The notes under the pieces are model-generated. The model did not search any database. It saw nothing but the letters and a program-made list of their open reading frames with translations, and was not told where the DNA came from. From contig CAMRHE010000205.1 in assembly GCA_947044405.1 (NCBI GenBank), positions 1,550,001 to 1,614,000 of the forward strand: DNA of 64,000 bases, read 5' to 3'. The first letter of the stretch is position 1, and every line of letters begins with the position of its first letter. A program made the position numbers and the translations under genes. Shown in pieces: positions 55,501 to 63,141 of this stretch. This stretch comes from Leptodactylus fallax. Its lineage: Eukaryota > Chordata > Amphibia > Anura > Leptodactylidae.

Positions 55501-57022
55501 TCACTAATGATATATACCTGAGTGGGCTTCTTTCATCACACTAATTTATTGTAAATGAACTGTACTACAAAAGAAAATACTGGTAAGCCTTGCACCCATA
55601 TCACCAGAAAAGGTTTTAGCCACTAAATGTTTTTGAGTTCATTTGGGCAGATTGAGGGAACTGTTTGTCTATGGCCCCACGTTGCGGAAACGCAGCTTTT
55701 TTTGTTGCAGATTTTGCTGGGTTTTTTGAGCCAAAGCCAAGAAGGGCTGCAAAAGGAATGGGAATATATAGGAAGTTCTTATACTTCTACCTTCTGCTCA
55801 ATCCACTCCTGGCTTTGGATCAAAAAAACGCAGCAAAATCTGCAACAAAAAAAAAGCAGCGGTTCCGCAAAGTGGGGCCGTAGCCTAAAACTGACTTTGT
55901 TGCCTGTAGCATTTTCCACTGTAAAAATTGAAAGGTGCGCTGTGATTGGTTGGTATGTGCAACAGAGACTTTTTCCTTTAGACAGTTCCATAAATCTGCC
56001 CCATTGAATGCAATCTCAGATCTGAAAATGAAAAAAATTAAAACTGTCTTTAAAAAAGAAAAACCTGTCCTTGTTACCCATGGCAACTAATCACGACACA
56101 TTTGTCATTTCCTATAGAGCTTTTGAAAAATATATCCGTTGGGATTGGTTGCTATGGACAACAAAGACAGTGGGACAAATGTATACATTTATTATTAGCT
56201 TTAACAGCCTGACCTGTTGCACTCTGCCCACATTCATGTTACGTGGCGAGTAAGTCACAGAATGGGGGAGGTCACATTTGGCACCAGAAAGAGCCTTGTG
56301 CCAAAAATGTGTTTATATAACAGAAAACTTGTGTAGATGGGATAATAAATTCCCCAAAGTTTGTTTTAGACCGTTTTCACAAATCTGGCTGGCTCACACA
56401 GTGCAGATTTGGGTAAAAAGAAAGTATATCTAAAACAGAAGAATTCAACTTCTCTTCTCTGGGTGACTGAACATGCAAATGTTCAAATCTGTACTGTATG
56501 AACAAGACCTTAGAAAGTCGCCAAAGTATTCTACAAAGAATAATTGAGATGCATTTACATAATCCAGGAAAATAACTTTCCAACAGACAATTTCTTGAAT
56601 TAAGAGGTTTTCCCCCCCTTGTCTGTTCAGTCATTGAAACACTCTTGCTTTATTGTAGAGTTTGTCGTCTTGACGGGAAAAATTGCGCTGCTATGCACGT
56701 CACTGGGACTTGACGTACCCCATGATAAGTCAATGATATGATAAGTCAGTGATATCTTTGTGCCCATTGCGCAACTGATCCAACACCTTGTTGTGGCTTC
56801 TGTTGCAATTGAAGCAACAAAGCTAATATGAACAGGCTCTTTATATAGGGATTATAACAGAGAATTCATTCATAGGATTTGGATTCCGCATGTGTTTACT
56901 ATGTAGGCTGTTGCTGATGAACCTGCTTACACTTCATTCTGTCTTAAGTAATATTTTAAGTTAACTAATTGAACGTTTTGTCTTTTATTTTCAGGGTTGA
57001 AGTGAAAAGGCCAAAATACTGA
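27425..57022 (+). CDS. IK: IK (RED protein), spliceosomal B-complex factor, 20 coding exons
   Basis: Exons: 27425-27440, 28609-28672, 30310-30402, 30492-30551, 30657-30824, 31488-31602, 32498-32568, 32898-32944, 33058-33221, 33483-33591, 34785-34824, 42062-42305, 43739-43757, 44894-44969, 46481-46561, 47490-47547, 49187-49275, 49704-49812, 50643-50677, 56995-57022. They sum to 1686 bp, or 561 residues plus stop; human IK is ~557. The protein starts MPERESELFSNPLAPDG and ends VEVKRPKY. RED_N spans roughly residues 75-310, including QKVRAEIASKEKE and RNVYRNLFKSKAYERNELF. An Arg/Glu/Asp repeat tract lies at about residues 330-385. RED_C follows from about 395, including GNKKGPLGRWDFDTQEEYSEY. 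IK is a nuclear protein that works with SMU1 in spliceosome activation. All introns are GT-AG except intron 14 (44970-46480), which is U12-type AT-AC. The gene shares its promoter with NDUFA2. The poly(A) signal is at 57276. Identification is near certain; the one uncertain border is the acceptor of exon 15. Confidence 0.97.
27667..28441. repeat. Composite MITE in IK intron 1
   Basis: Left end CCAGGGCTGTGGAGCC at 27667 and right end GACTCTACAGTCCTGG at 28426-28441, the CAGGGCTGTGGAGT family. A TATCCTGTGGATAGGTCATC palindromic element with mirrored ends is nested at about 27763-27955. Confidence 0.5.
28964..29898 (-). mobile_element. Tc1-like element C, decayed and internally deleted
   Basis: The left block has GGTGTGACCGCCCTTTGCC and CTAGGTACACTTGCA; the right block has the mirrored CACCTAGAAGAATTGATG and GGCAAAGGGTGGTCACACC. 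Between them, 29090-29560 is a broken - strand Tc1-like transposase gene. The outermost terminal repeat bases are lost, so its ends are approximate. Confidence 0.75.
29090..29560 (-). pseudogene. Tc1-like transposase remnant of element C
   Basis: The - strand reading gives SNFEIFGCNRR near 29190 (the FEIFG block next to the first catalytic Asp) and degenerate N-terminal HTH pieces up to 29480. Stops and frame breaks are frequent, and the catalytic C-terminal part is missing. Confidence 0.65.
30825..31487. other. IK intron 5
   Basis: Contains a diverged repeat (GATATTGATGACCTGCCC..., about 30975-31430) of the TATCCTAAGGATAGG type in reverse. No other feature. Confidence 0.4.
31778..32110. repeat. 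Unclassified interspersed repeat in IK intron 6
   Basis: The GACATGGAGGCATGCAGGTTC, CTGGTGTCCTGGTTC and GAGCATTATCCTGCTTGGCC words look like a decayed DNA-transposon gene on the reverse strand. I could not place it in a family. Confidence 0.35.
33592..34784. other. IK intron 10, nothing recognised
   Basis: AT-rich sequence with short repeat-like patches at 34340-34510. A T-tract precedes the acceptor at 34784. No gene or complete mobile element. Confidence 0.45.
35341..35440. repeat. Internal complementary region (ICR) of the DIRS element
   Basis: Left half is the reverse complement of 35044-35105; right half is the reverse complement of the 39880-39928 end. In DIRS elements this region is thought to template joining of the ends into a circular intermediate. 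Confidence 0.85.
35450..36700 (-). pseudogene. DIRS-type tyrosine recombinase region (decayed)
   Basis: After the RNase H comes a YR-type N-terminal segment (WYVDLMFLLADAPGPLPLL-like pieces near 36540-36460) and a C-terminal segment at 35500-35690 homologous at base level to the recombinase tail at 3277-3500 of the + strand copy. Frames are broken; the catalytic Tyr is not identified with confidence. Confidence 0.65.
36739..38136 (-). pseudogene. DIRS-type RT and RNase H region
   Basis: From 38136 downward: RT blocks related to VPKKDG...LRP and MDLKGLHRFF, then FPDLDDLLVKP at about 37640-37610 (the usual Y of the YLDD box reads D here). RNase H blocks follow: PTAANFPGWGVVLDA near 37150, VQTDLSSMVAYLNPQCGTRS near 36990-36930, and DHWVADYLSRENIAPGEG near 36845-36790. 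Several frame changes separate the blocks, so the gene is decayed. Confidence 0.8.
38200..39760 (-). pseudogene. DIRS-type Gag-like region
   Basis: Contains KAAANAVIIRHTVWIRC near 38430-38380, matched by AAANSVTIRHTIWIRT in the second copy at about 40590-40635, and Ser/Arg-rich stretches further upstream. Low-complexity and frameshifted. Assigned to Gag from its position before RT and the shared block between the two copies. Confidence 0.6.
39934..41730 (+). mobile_element. Second DIRS-type copy, 3'-truncated, head to head with the first
   Basis: The 5' end TTTCCAGTTAATATCATTGG then GGGACACAGTACCATTGG matches the family 5' end. It carries Gag-like (40070-40640), RT (about 40930-41420; PILDLKRLK, DLCNVHLHLPIATTH, FVVGLHHFQFLDL) and the start of RNase H (FSQGKYFLPLHWQVIST near 41620-41680). 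It is lost thereafter in a T-rich tract. Only 5 bp separate it from the end of the first element. Orientation is opposite. Confidence 0.75.
40070..41690 (+). pseudogene. Gag/RT fragments of the second DIRS-type copy
   Basis: Gag-like LKYISDVSLEVVHCFAKAAA and AAANSVTIRHTIWIRT at about 40530-40635 are followed by RT motifs 1-4 from 40930. Several stops and frame changes occur. The YxDD box is not visible before truncation. Confidence 0.7.
42119..42265 (+). repeat. IK: Purine-rich coding repeat (RED tract of IK)
   Basis: Almost pure GAG/AGA/GAC/CGG codons encode alternating Arg, Glu and Asp (ERDRERDR, DRDRDHERDR). This is the RED repeat for which the protein is named. Codon repeats make this stretch prone to length variation. 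Confidence 0.9.
42583..42870. repeat. Interspersed repeat, AGAGGACCTTTCACCAC family (copy 2)
   Basis: AAAGAGGACCTTTCACCAC, TTTAATAGGTGCCAC and ACCATTCCTGAGCAATG match 4312-4560. In IK intron 12. Confidence 0.55.
43739..43757 (+). CDS. IK: IK 19-nt microexon (PHDLDK-G)
   Basis: Flanked by TTTTAG and GGTAAG, this 19-base exon encodes PHDLDK plus one base of Gly. It corresponds to PMDVDKG between the RED repeat tract and GPGSTKE in human IK. Its frame (19 nt, not a multiple of 3) means skipping would shift the reading frame. Confidence 0.9.
44469..44540 (+). mobile_element. Short 5'-end fragment of the DIRS-type family
   Basis: TTTCTCGTTCATGTCATTG then AGGGACTCAGCACCATGG and GGATATAAGCCCC match the 5' termini at 39934 and 3087. 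It stops after ~70 bp in IK intron 13. Confidence 0.6.
44970..46480 (+). other. IK: U12-type AT-AC intron of IK (intron 14)
   Basis: The donor reads exactly ATATCCTTT at 44970-44978, the U12 AT-AC consensus, after exon end GGAATAGA. No usable GT donor keeps the frame. The 3' end has TTTCTTAAC at 46462-46470, close to the U12 branch site TTCCTTAAC, and the intron ends AC at 46479-46480, about 10-12 bases later. Joining at 46481 restores GIE-MKKHEDKKQLGDFFGM. An alternative acceptor at 46478 would add one Thr and match the human length better, but it leaves a CA terminus. The intron also holds a LINE ORF2 remnant. Confidence 0.85.
45480..46240 (-). pseudogene. L1/Tx1-type LINE ORF2 C-terminal remnant
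   Basis: The - strand pieces in order are MPLWDNRGLPHLCILPDPQ (46140-46060), a LTQLYVSFEQLKEF-like piece (about 46020), and QAFWSEVIQDIL, VELQIPLTLCLLGLH, NLFLARKNHC (45680-45520). These are the familiar post-RT blocks of L1-clade ORF2. Frames are broken. It sits inside the U12 intron of IK. Confidence 0.65.
46728..47005. repeat. MITE-like repeat in IK intron 15
   Basis: Left GCTATATTCACACGACCATG and right GGTCGTGTGTTTGTAGCC are roughly inverted. Non-coding. Confidence 0.5.
48043..48426. repeat. Inverted repeat, ~75-bp arms, in IK intron 16
   Basis: GAGGGTCAAATAACTCAATT...TATAATTCTTATTCACT (48043-48117) is mirrored by AGTGAATAAGAATTATATTC...GGTTATTTGACCCTC (48353-48426), with a ~235-bp spacer. 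Probably the core of a foldback MITE whose true ends lie further out. Confidence 0.75.
49534..49581. repeat. (TTA)n microsatellite
   Basis: About 16 TTA units in the IK intron between 49275 and 49704. Confidence 0.95.
50714..52362 (+). mobile_element. Tc1-like element D, full length, intact
   Basis: 1649 bp, flanked by TA (50712-50713, 52363-52364). Long terminal inverted repeats (~210 bp) start CAGTCATATGAAAAAGTTTG and end CAAACTTTTTCATATGACTG, with an inner ACCGGTGCAAAA motif near 50910 mirrored at about 52166. It carries one uninterrupted transposase gene. In the last IK intron. Confidence 0.93.
51112..52134 (+). CDS. Tc1-like transposase (DD34E), intact 340 residues
   Basis: Start chosen at MGSSKQLSND. 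An upstream in-frame ATG at 51067 would add 15 residues but lies outside the usual Tc1 length of ~340. Residues 1-110 form the bipartite paired-like DNA-binding domain with GRPRK at 59-63, an AT-hook-like basic motif. The catalytic domain has D153 (WTDETKIELFG), D244 (FQQDNDPKH) and E279 (NIIEHLWDNLK), with exactly 34 residues between the last two. A GGGSIMLWG box (188-196) is present. It ends GGSTKY. No stop or frameshift. The protein would bind the element ends and catalyse cut-and-paste at TA. Activity is not shown by sequence alone. Confidence 0.93.
   Translation: MGSSKQLSNDLKTKIVQHSCSGEGYKKLSQRFNLSVSTVRNIVRKWKTTGTVLVKPRSGRPRKISERQRRRMVRTVKDNPQTTSKELQHHLAADGVTVHRSTIQHTLHKEKLYGRVMRKKPFLKARHKQSRLRYAKAHLDKPASFWKKVLWTDETKIELFGHTKRRYAWRQKNTAFQEKHLLPTVKFGGGSIMLWGCVANAGTGNLVKVEGRMDSTQYQQILLNNVQESVTNLKLRRGWIFQQDNDPKHSSKSTQAFMQRNNYNVLEWPSQSPDLNIIEHLWDNLKQAVHARRPSNLTKLELFCKEEWSKIPSSRIQELIKSYRKRLEAVIFAKGGSTKY
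52365..53521. other. IK last intron, spacer between two Tc1-like elements
   Basis: Contains a repeat starting AAAGGGGTTTCCCCGC near 52696 with mirrored pieces toward 52960, plus an A-run and GA-repeat at 53393-53425. No gene. Confidence 0.45.
53524..55130 (-). mobile_element. Tc1-like element E, full length, DD38E type
   Basis: 1607 bp, flanked by TA (53522-53523, 55131-55132). Terminal repeats of ~240 bp start CAGACCAAAAGTTTGGACAC and end mirrored at GTGCCCAAACTTTTGGTCTG. The repeats extend into the 3' end of the gene on the left side. Coding is on the - strand. Confidence 0.93.
53698..54810 (-). CDS. Tc1-like transposase of element E (full length, catalytic Asp lost)
   Basis: A 370-codon open frame. 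Helix-turn-helix blocks (SVRKIGKTLNVSPSAVAKTI) and GRPR (89-92) come first, then the catalytic domain. The first triad position is Asn (VLWSNESKFEIFG, N186) where the family has Asp. The second Asp (FQQDNDPKH, D276) and Glu (NPIEMVW, E315) remain, with 38 residues between them (DD38E, the Intruder-type spacing as I recall). The canonical start (ATGGCAAGA) at about 54720 is in another frame because of a likely extra A in an A-run just after it. The present frame stays open only by using sequence further upstream. Predicted inactive. Confidence 0.88.
   Translation of the reverse strand: MGLGPSVVLFRSQVDTQLIVLLNGVLEFVLWQEKKQLSKEKRVAIITLRNEGQSVRKIGKTLNVSPSAVAKTIKRYKETGSHEDRPRKGRPRVTSAAEDKFIRVTSLRNRRLTAAQIRDQVNATQSSSSRHISTTVKRRLCAAGLHGKIAARKPLLRTGNKQKRLIWAKEHKEWTLDLWKSVLWSNESKFEIFGSNHRVFVRRRKGERMDSTCLVPTVKHGGGGVMVWGCFAGDTVGDLFKIEGILNQHGYHSILQRHAIPSHLRLVGPSFIFQQDNDPKHTSRLYKGYLTKKESDGVLRQMTWPPQSPDLNPIEMVWGELDRRVKAKGPTSAKHLWELLQDCWKTISGDHLLKLIKRMQSSNQIKRWLL
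55671..55892. repeat. Palindromic MITE, GGCCCCAC-TTGCGGAAACGCAG family (copy 1)
   Basis: Arms GGCCCCACGTTGCGGAAACG and the complementary end GGTTCCGCAAAGTGGGGCC. TTTGTTGCAGATTTTGCTG and its complement surround a ~30-bp centre. A near-identical layout at 63717-63943. Confidence 0.8.
55893..56994. other. End of the last IK intron
   Basis: Contains an old repeat (GTGATTGGTTGGTATGTGCAAC / GGGATTGGTTGCTATGGACAAC copies at 55940 and 56143). No gene. The acceptor TTTTCAG for the terminal exon is at 56988-56994. Confidence 0.4.
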
Positions 57023-57275
57023 AGCTGAACATGTAACTGATATGTGATATATTAATTGTTTAGACTTGTATTAGGGCGCATTCTATAGTAGCGGTAACTA
57101 CATCAGGCCGAAACCAGATTATACAGTATAATCGTGTCATCATTGGCGGTCTCATGCGGGCTTGGTTTCTGCTGCCTGCAGCTATTGCTGCGTTAAAAAG
57201 CACTCGTAAGTTTTGATGTCTTGATAACATTGAAGCTGTTTTATAAGAGGAAGCAGATCATTGCGTTATCTCCTT

Positions 57276-57281
57276 AATAAA
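57276..57281 (+). terminator. IK: IK poly(A) signal AATAAA
   Basis: First canonical AATAAA after the IK stop, about 254 bp downstream. A T-rich and GT-rich stretch follows. The stop-to-signal distance suits a short 3' UTR. Confidence 0.7.
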
Positions 57282-60200
57282 AACTTATACTGGAGGAAGA
57301 CTTCTTGGAATTAGCTAAAGTCAAAGCGTTTGGTATAAACCTTACAATGTGTCAAGTTATATACTTTGGCGGTAGATTAATCTGATTTATGAAAAAAATG
57401 TCGTGGGTTAGTGCACGTCAATCTTAATGTTTCTTGATTTATGTTGTTCCTTGTCGGGATTCTCAGCGCCCAGTATTGGTGTAACAGAGTTTATTAAATG
57501 TTTTGACACATTTATCTGCTTTGTGCGTGTAATTTCTTGTTATATTGAGAACTAAGTTAAAGTAAAAAATAGTGGCTGAATGTTTAGCACGGTTAAAGGG
57601 GTTATGGTACAAAAAGTATTTATCTTCTATAGAAGGGCAGAGGATACTGGTGGGGGGGTCTGACTGCTGAGAACGGGGGTTTCTCTCTCCAATGTCCCCC
57701 TTCATCTGCCCCCAGTTTAATGTTCCTCCTTCATCTGACCCCAAAGTATAACAATAAAACACTGATACTCACCTCTTCTCGCTCTCCCTCTGCTTTGTCT
57801 TAGGTCTCCCTCTGGAGTGTTCAGGGAGCTGCAGACGCGATGTGAGTGATGTCATCACATTGCGCCTAGGGCTCCCAGGGCCGGAGCACACCAGGATGTG
57901 CTTCACACAGAGTAGTGAAGCAAGAGCTGTCCGTGGACTGCTCCTGCTTCGCCATTGTCCTCGGAACGTACCTCCTGCCGACCGGGACAGCGGGACAGGA
58001 CCCGGAATCCAGGACTGTCCTGCTGAATCTGGGACAGTTGGGAGGTATGCATATGCTAGTCTCCCTTAGGTGGGGCACACAGCATTGGAGTAATCATGTA
58101 TATCTGGGGGAGCACTCCGATATATATAAGAGCGGACAGCTAGACTCCCCAATGTCTCCTGTTGCTATCGGTGTTGATGAGAGACTAGCCTAATAGTCAT
58201 GTGCCGATTAATAAAGCCCCCAAACCCCTCCACGTTTCAACTTGAACAGTCTAGTGCCGCTGCTCATTACATTTGCTCACTCTCCCATATTCAACCTGCT
58301 GTCTCATCCAGGCACATTTAGTTACTGGCTCTCGGGCTCAGGAATGGAGTGACCATCTCCTAATTTGTGTCTGGAACTGGGCCCTTTATTACCCTTGCAG
58401 TAGTTTAGGCACTAGTGGGGTTAGTCTGGACAAAGATGCTTCCCCCACTACAGGTGTGACTGTAGCACCTTGGCCTACTTTGTACCTCTCTCAGGGCAAT
58501 AATGTTGCTCAGTCCCAGACGCAATGGTATGCAGCGATTCAGCCCGATGTTATCTTTTACATGAAGCTGGGGGGCTGTTTCTCTGGCATCCCCCTCTCAG
58601 AATAGCTTCTTGTGTCCTGCAGCCCCCTTTGGCCCCTGCTACAGATTGGAGCTCTGATTAATTCTCATTCTGTTCCCTCCCCCTTTGTCTCTAGGGCGAG
58701 GTGCAGTACCCTGGTAGGACTGGATACAGTTCTCTATTAGAGTCCCATTTGCCTCCCTCTTTGCCACTTCCTCACAAGACTTTTTCTAACGAAGAAAAGC
58801 TAGTCTGCCTGCCTTCCTGGGGGACCCCTGCGACAGGCCCTGAGTCCAAGCGAACTACCTTCCTGCCATGCAGGCTGTTTGGGACTACCTCTGCATGAGT
58901 CTTCTGTCCCTTCTTGTGGTGGCTCCATTCCCTCACAACAGGTACTGACCTTATTTGGGACTCTGTTAAGCTCCTCTGTGGAGCAGTAATACCTAGACAG
59001 TCCCCTCTCAGGATAGGGATGATTTTATTTGGGTGCCACACTTTTTAAGGTCTCCCATGCTTTTTGTGCCTCTAGTTAAGGTGAACTCTGGCAATGTAAC
59101 ATTCTGAGAGTCCTTATGGACCATACTAATTCATGCCCGAGCTGGAATAGGTGCTAGCGTGTTATACAGATGATTGTCTAACTTCCAACCTCCAGACACT
59201 CCTGATCTGACACTTGTAGCTGTGTTTGAACAAGACACAATAGAGGAGAGAAACAAGAAGAATGGTGAAAGAGCCCTCCTTTTCCACTTTTTTTGCTCAG
59301 TAATGCTGTATAATCATTAGGCCACCTGTTAGAAGCAGGCCATCAGTTCCTGACACCACCTGGTTTTCTGTGCTACCCTGGGGAGCTTTCTAGTATCTTG
59401 TTGTCACAGGTTTTTCTCTCTGCATACCTCAGTGACCTACTACTGCCTGACCTTTAGTTCAGGGGTTGCAAGTTCAGATATTGCTGGGGTCTCCATCCTT
59501 GCACTGCATCCGATACCTACTCTTGTCCTCCTTAATTGACGTTTATGGTGGTCTGGACAGGAAATTGCTGCAATGCTTCATCTGAATTTTCCTGCCTTGT
59601 TTAGTCATCATCTTCCTATGTCTCTTCCTCTGAGCCAGTCGGGCCTCTCCGAACCATCCTGGCATCCCCTCTTGAGGGGATGAATCTAATGAGCTCTTTA
59701 CATGCCCTTTTATGCTTCTGTCTGGTTCAGACGTCAGGTTTTGTCCACTTGTCCTTTTCTCACATGCCTTGCTGGAGGCAGTCATCCAGAGCCTCAGGTG
59801 CCTCCATTCCCGGTCTTCCATTCTCTTGTCTTCCTTTTAGTCCCAGTATTGGACCATCAACGTTACCCAGCATTCTGCTATGTTATTGTGGAATGGTCCA
59901 CTTGCTTGTAGCCTCCTGGTAGTATCCAGTTAGGACTTTTGCAGTTTATGGGCTTGTCATGGACACATGACTTTTTCCAACCCTCCTTACGTTACACTTC
60001 CCCTTTGCTGGTGTGTACTGCCCCTTTCCCTTTCCAGCAGGGTGTCCTGTTTTCTGTAAACCTCGGTCTGCCAATCCAGTGCCAGACTCCTGGTTCAGCG
60101 GTTACCTCCTCAGGTGCTGTCAGGTCCAGGTGCCTCTTAGCCCATTCCTTGCATCATGGAGTTGGCAGTAACTTTCTCTACCCCTTGTCTGACCTTGTTC

Positions 60201-60960
60201 CCATGAAAGAAGGCCTCCCTCTTCTTTCCAGTTCCTGCTGGTCCAAGTTGGTTCTGACATGTGGGTCCTAGGAAGGATGTTCCTCCTTTTTTTTCCCAGC
60301 ACATCAAGGCGCCCATGAGGGGATTCTCCCCTTACCTCTTCGTTATGGGGCCTCTGCTTCCCTGGAACACTCCTGCTCTTCCCACTTGGCTTGCAGCAGT
60401 TTACGGACATTACCTTGTCCATCTCGACATGCCACTTCCTGGGTGGTCTCTCTCTGGAGCGGGAGGGGTCCATCAGTAGATGGACCAGCTAAGGATAGTA
60501 GAGGGCAGTGGTATAAGGTACTAGGGGAGGAGGGAAAACCAGAAAGGTAGGAGGGAGAGTAACCTCCTACCCTGCCCGTAAGAAATAATGCAAAACCACT
60601 AAGGGATAAAACAAGTTAGACAAGAATCAATACAAAATAGGCAGTAGAAAATAAACCACACACATAAGACCGCGACCAATAGGTGGAAATACAAAGGCTG
60701 CAGGCAGCCCCCAGGAACCACAGGAACAGGCTCCAATCCGGGACCTAAGGGAGAAAGAGGGAAGAAAGGAAAGACAAAGCCATCAAGGGGGTGGTGGGTC
60801 CACCCGCTGCCTTCTGGGAGCAGCACCAGGCGAGGGTGGCTTTTCTGCAGTTGAGACCACACTGAAGGTAATGGCGAAGGAGGGACCACTAGTTCCCAGT
60901 CAGGCATATCCAAGGGGGAAGGAATGTCCAAGGTTGAGCAGAACGATTGCAAGTCGTCCA
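57282..60960. other. Intergenic, no gene recognised; CT-rich unassigned block 58.3-60.5 kb
   Basis: 57593-58100 is repeat-like (AAAGGGGTTATGGTAC, later GGACAGTTGGGAGGTATG). 58270-60480 is pyrimidine-rich on the + strand with many short open frames and no family motif I can name. It may be old retroelement coding sequence, perhaps on the - strand and continuous with the LINE remnant at 61-62 kb. I saw no sign of the next syntenic gene (WDR55 in human). Confidence 0.4.
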
Positions 60961-62076
60961 TTGGATCTAGCGGTTAGGGCAAAGGGGAAGCCCCACCGGT
61001 ATGGTATCTGACGGTCTCGTAGCAGTTGGAGGAGGAGACATAGATGTCTTCATTTCTGCAAAGTAATCCAGGAGAGGCCCTGGTAGAGCTGTATCTTGGC
61101 CCCACCAAAATCAATGTCCTTTAGGGCTCTGGCCTTAGATAGGATTGCCTCTGTAGTCATGCACGCAGCAGATGACATCACGCGGGTTGGGCCCAGAGCC
61201 CTTAGGGCGCAAAGCTCTGTACGCACGGTCCAGCTTTATCTTATGTGTGGGAGGTTCCTGAAGGATGGAATTGAAAATCTCCTCCAGAGTAACATGCAGG
61301 TCCTCCTCCCAGGTAGCCTCAGGCAGCCCCTTAATTCTGATGTTGTTACCTCTGTTATCCAAGTCCTCCACATGACGCTGTAAATCGTTGGACAGATGAC
61401 ATTGAGACAGAACAGAGTCCTGAAGTTGAGAAATGTAGGCCCGGGTCTGATCATGATCATCCTCCAGAGAGTCGACCCGGGATCCAATATAGTGACGGTT
61501 TTGCTGGAGCGTAGAGATTTCAGCGCGGATTTCTGTACGGATTTCCTTGCGGCATGCCTCAGTGACTTCAGCAACCAGGGAGCGAGCGAGGAACTGGAGC
61601 CATTGTGGCGGGAGGGAGGATGGAGGCAAATCACCTTTTTCCAGTTGCAAGAGCTGAGAGGCAGGAGGAAGTGAATGAGGAGATAAGACAGCATAGGGGG
61701 ACATGGAAGGAGTAGCTCCAAGGTCCAGTTCAACCCCCAGGGGTGCACAGGAGAGGCAGTACCAGATTGAAGGCAGTGTGCTTGTGTGGAGGACACTGGG
61801 GGGGGGGTAAGGTAATGGAGGGGCACTCAGGATTGTGTGCTGAGGCTGCAGGGGATCCAGCAGCAGGAGCTGAGGCAGGGGATACAGAGGAGGCTGGCAG
61901 CATGTGGAGAGGCTGGGGGCTGCAGCGCTGGAAGAGTAAGGCATCGCTGGAGCCCTGCAGTCAGTAGGAATGGCTAGGGGAAAATGGCCGCCGCCGCACA
62001 GAGGCCCGAGTGGAAGCTGGGGCAGGGACCAAGTAAGAGGCGATCCTAGGCTGTCCTGGGCGGTCTGTGGGAGCAA
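60960..62076 (-). pseudogene. L1/Tx1-type LINE ORF1 remnant
   Basis: Open from 62076 to 61135 (313 codons). The Pro/Leu-rich start is probably not coding. A coiled coil follows from about ORF residue 165 (EACRKEIRTEIRAEISTLQQ...DSVLSQ). The RNA-binding signature is HVEDLDNRGNNIRIKGLPEA, then LDRAYRALRPKG and NPRDVICCVHDY. The frame continues beyond a shift near 61135 as ILSKARALKDIDFGGAKIQL and, after a stop, RQIPYRWGFPFALT. These blocks are the L1-type ORF1 RRM and C-terminal domain. ORF2 is not seen nearby. Confidence 0.75.
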
Positions 62077-62559
62077 GGGTCCCTAGGGTAGAGGTCTGCA
62101 TGGTTTTTTTTCCTCATGGAGGGAAGAAAATGCACAAATTCAAAGCCTTATGTAGACAGGCAGGGCAGGGGCCACAGTAAAGTGCGTTCAACTACATCTA
62201 GTTGTAGGCCACGCCCCCCGACACAGCAAGGGCATTGTTTTTATGGCGTTCACTGTGCAGCCAAAATGACATATCACCTGTATTATATGTTTCGGTACAA
62301 TTCTGGGGATACATCTTTATAGTTTTATTTACATTTTAACCCCTTAACAAAGATCTAAAACTGTACAGCCAAAGTGACAAGTCCCCTCTATTCTATGGGT
62401 CGGTATGATTCCAGGGGTGCTAAATTTATATAGTGTTGTTTTTTTTTTTCAAACATGTTTTAACCTCTTAAAAAAATCAAAAACCGTGCAAAAAATAAAT
62501 AAAATTTCTTAGAGTCGCCGTATTCTAACACCCGTAACTTTTTTTTTTTATATTTCAGT

Positions 62560-62625
62560 GTATGTGGATGGGTAAGCAGTGTTTTTTTGTTTTTTTTTTT
62601 TTTTTTTTTTTTTTTGATTTTGCAG
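62560..62625. repeat. Poly-T tract
   Basis: Two long T-runs (62582-62616) interrupted by a G, next to the repeat at 62440-62700. No coding function. Confidence 0.7.
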
Positions 62626-62722
62626 GATCAGATGTACTTTTTTATTTTTGGGGAATGTCTATTGCCAGACGAGCCTGTGAGCCTTTAATAGGCTCCTGGC
62701 TGTCATGGCAACAGATCGCCAG

Positions 62723-63133
62723 TAGAGATGAGCAAATCGATTCTGCAGAAGTGGAATTCGATCCAAATTTCAGGAAATCTTCGATTCTCCACGATTCCGG
62801 ATTTCCTGGTGCTTCGTGGTAATGAATATTTAGTAAGGACCTTTGTGACATCAGACGGTCACAAGATGTTCTCTAGTGATGTGATTGGGTAGGCATGTCT
62901 TTACTTGTTAGCAGATCCTTCCATATGAATAAAAGTTGTCCGTGCTGAAAAAAGAGAGAGAGAGACATGAACATGGCATCCAAGGGCTTCCGCCATTTTG
63001 CCGCCCACCCCGGCTCTCTGCAGCCCGGAAATAGCTGTTTATTCACCACGAAGTAATTCAGATCGAAACAAATTTTTTTGCAACTTCGAATCGAACTGCA
63101 GAATCGAACTTTTGAGAAATTCGCTCATCTCTA
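62723..63133. mobile_element. Non-autonomous hAT-type MITE with perfect 8-bp target duplication
   Basis: Ends TAGAGATGAGCAAATCG and TTCGCTCATCTCTA are inverted. The 8-bp direct repeat ATCGCCAG flanks it exactly (62715-62722, 63134-63141). An 8-bp duplication and the TAGRGATG end indicate hAT. Inner GATTCTGCAGAAG / CTGCAGAATCG symmetry is present. No transposase gene. Confidence 0.88.
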
Positions 63134-63141
63134 ATCGCCAG

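Noticed and set aside
61396..61967. Forward-strand open frames at 61.1-62.0 kb
   Set aside because: They are shadows of the reverse-strand LINE ORF1 remnant, whose coiled-coil and RRM motifs explain the region.
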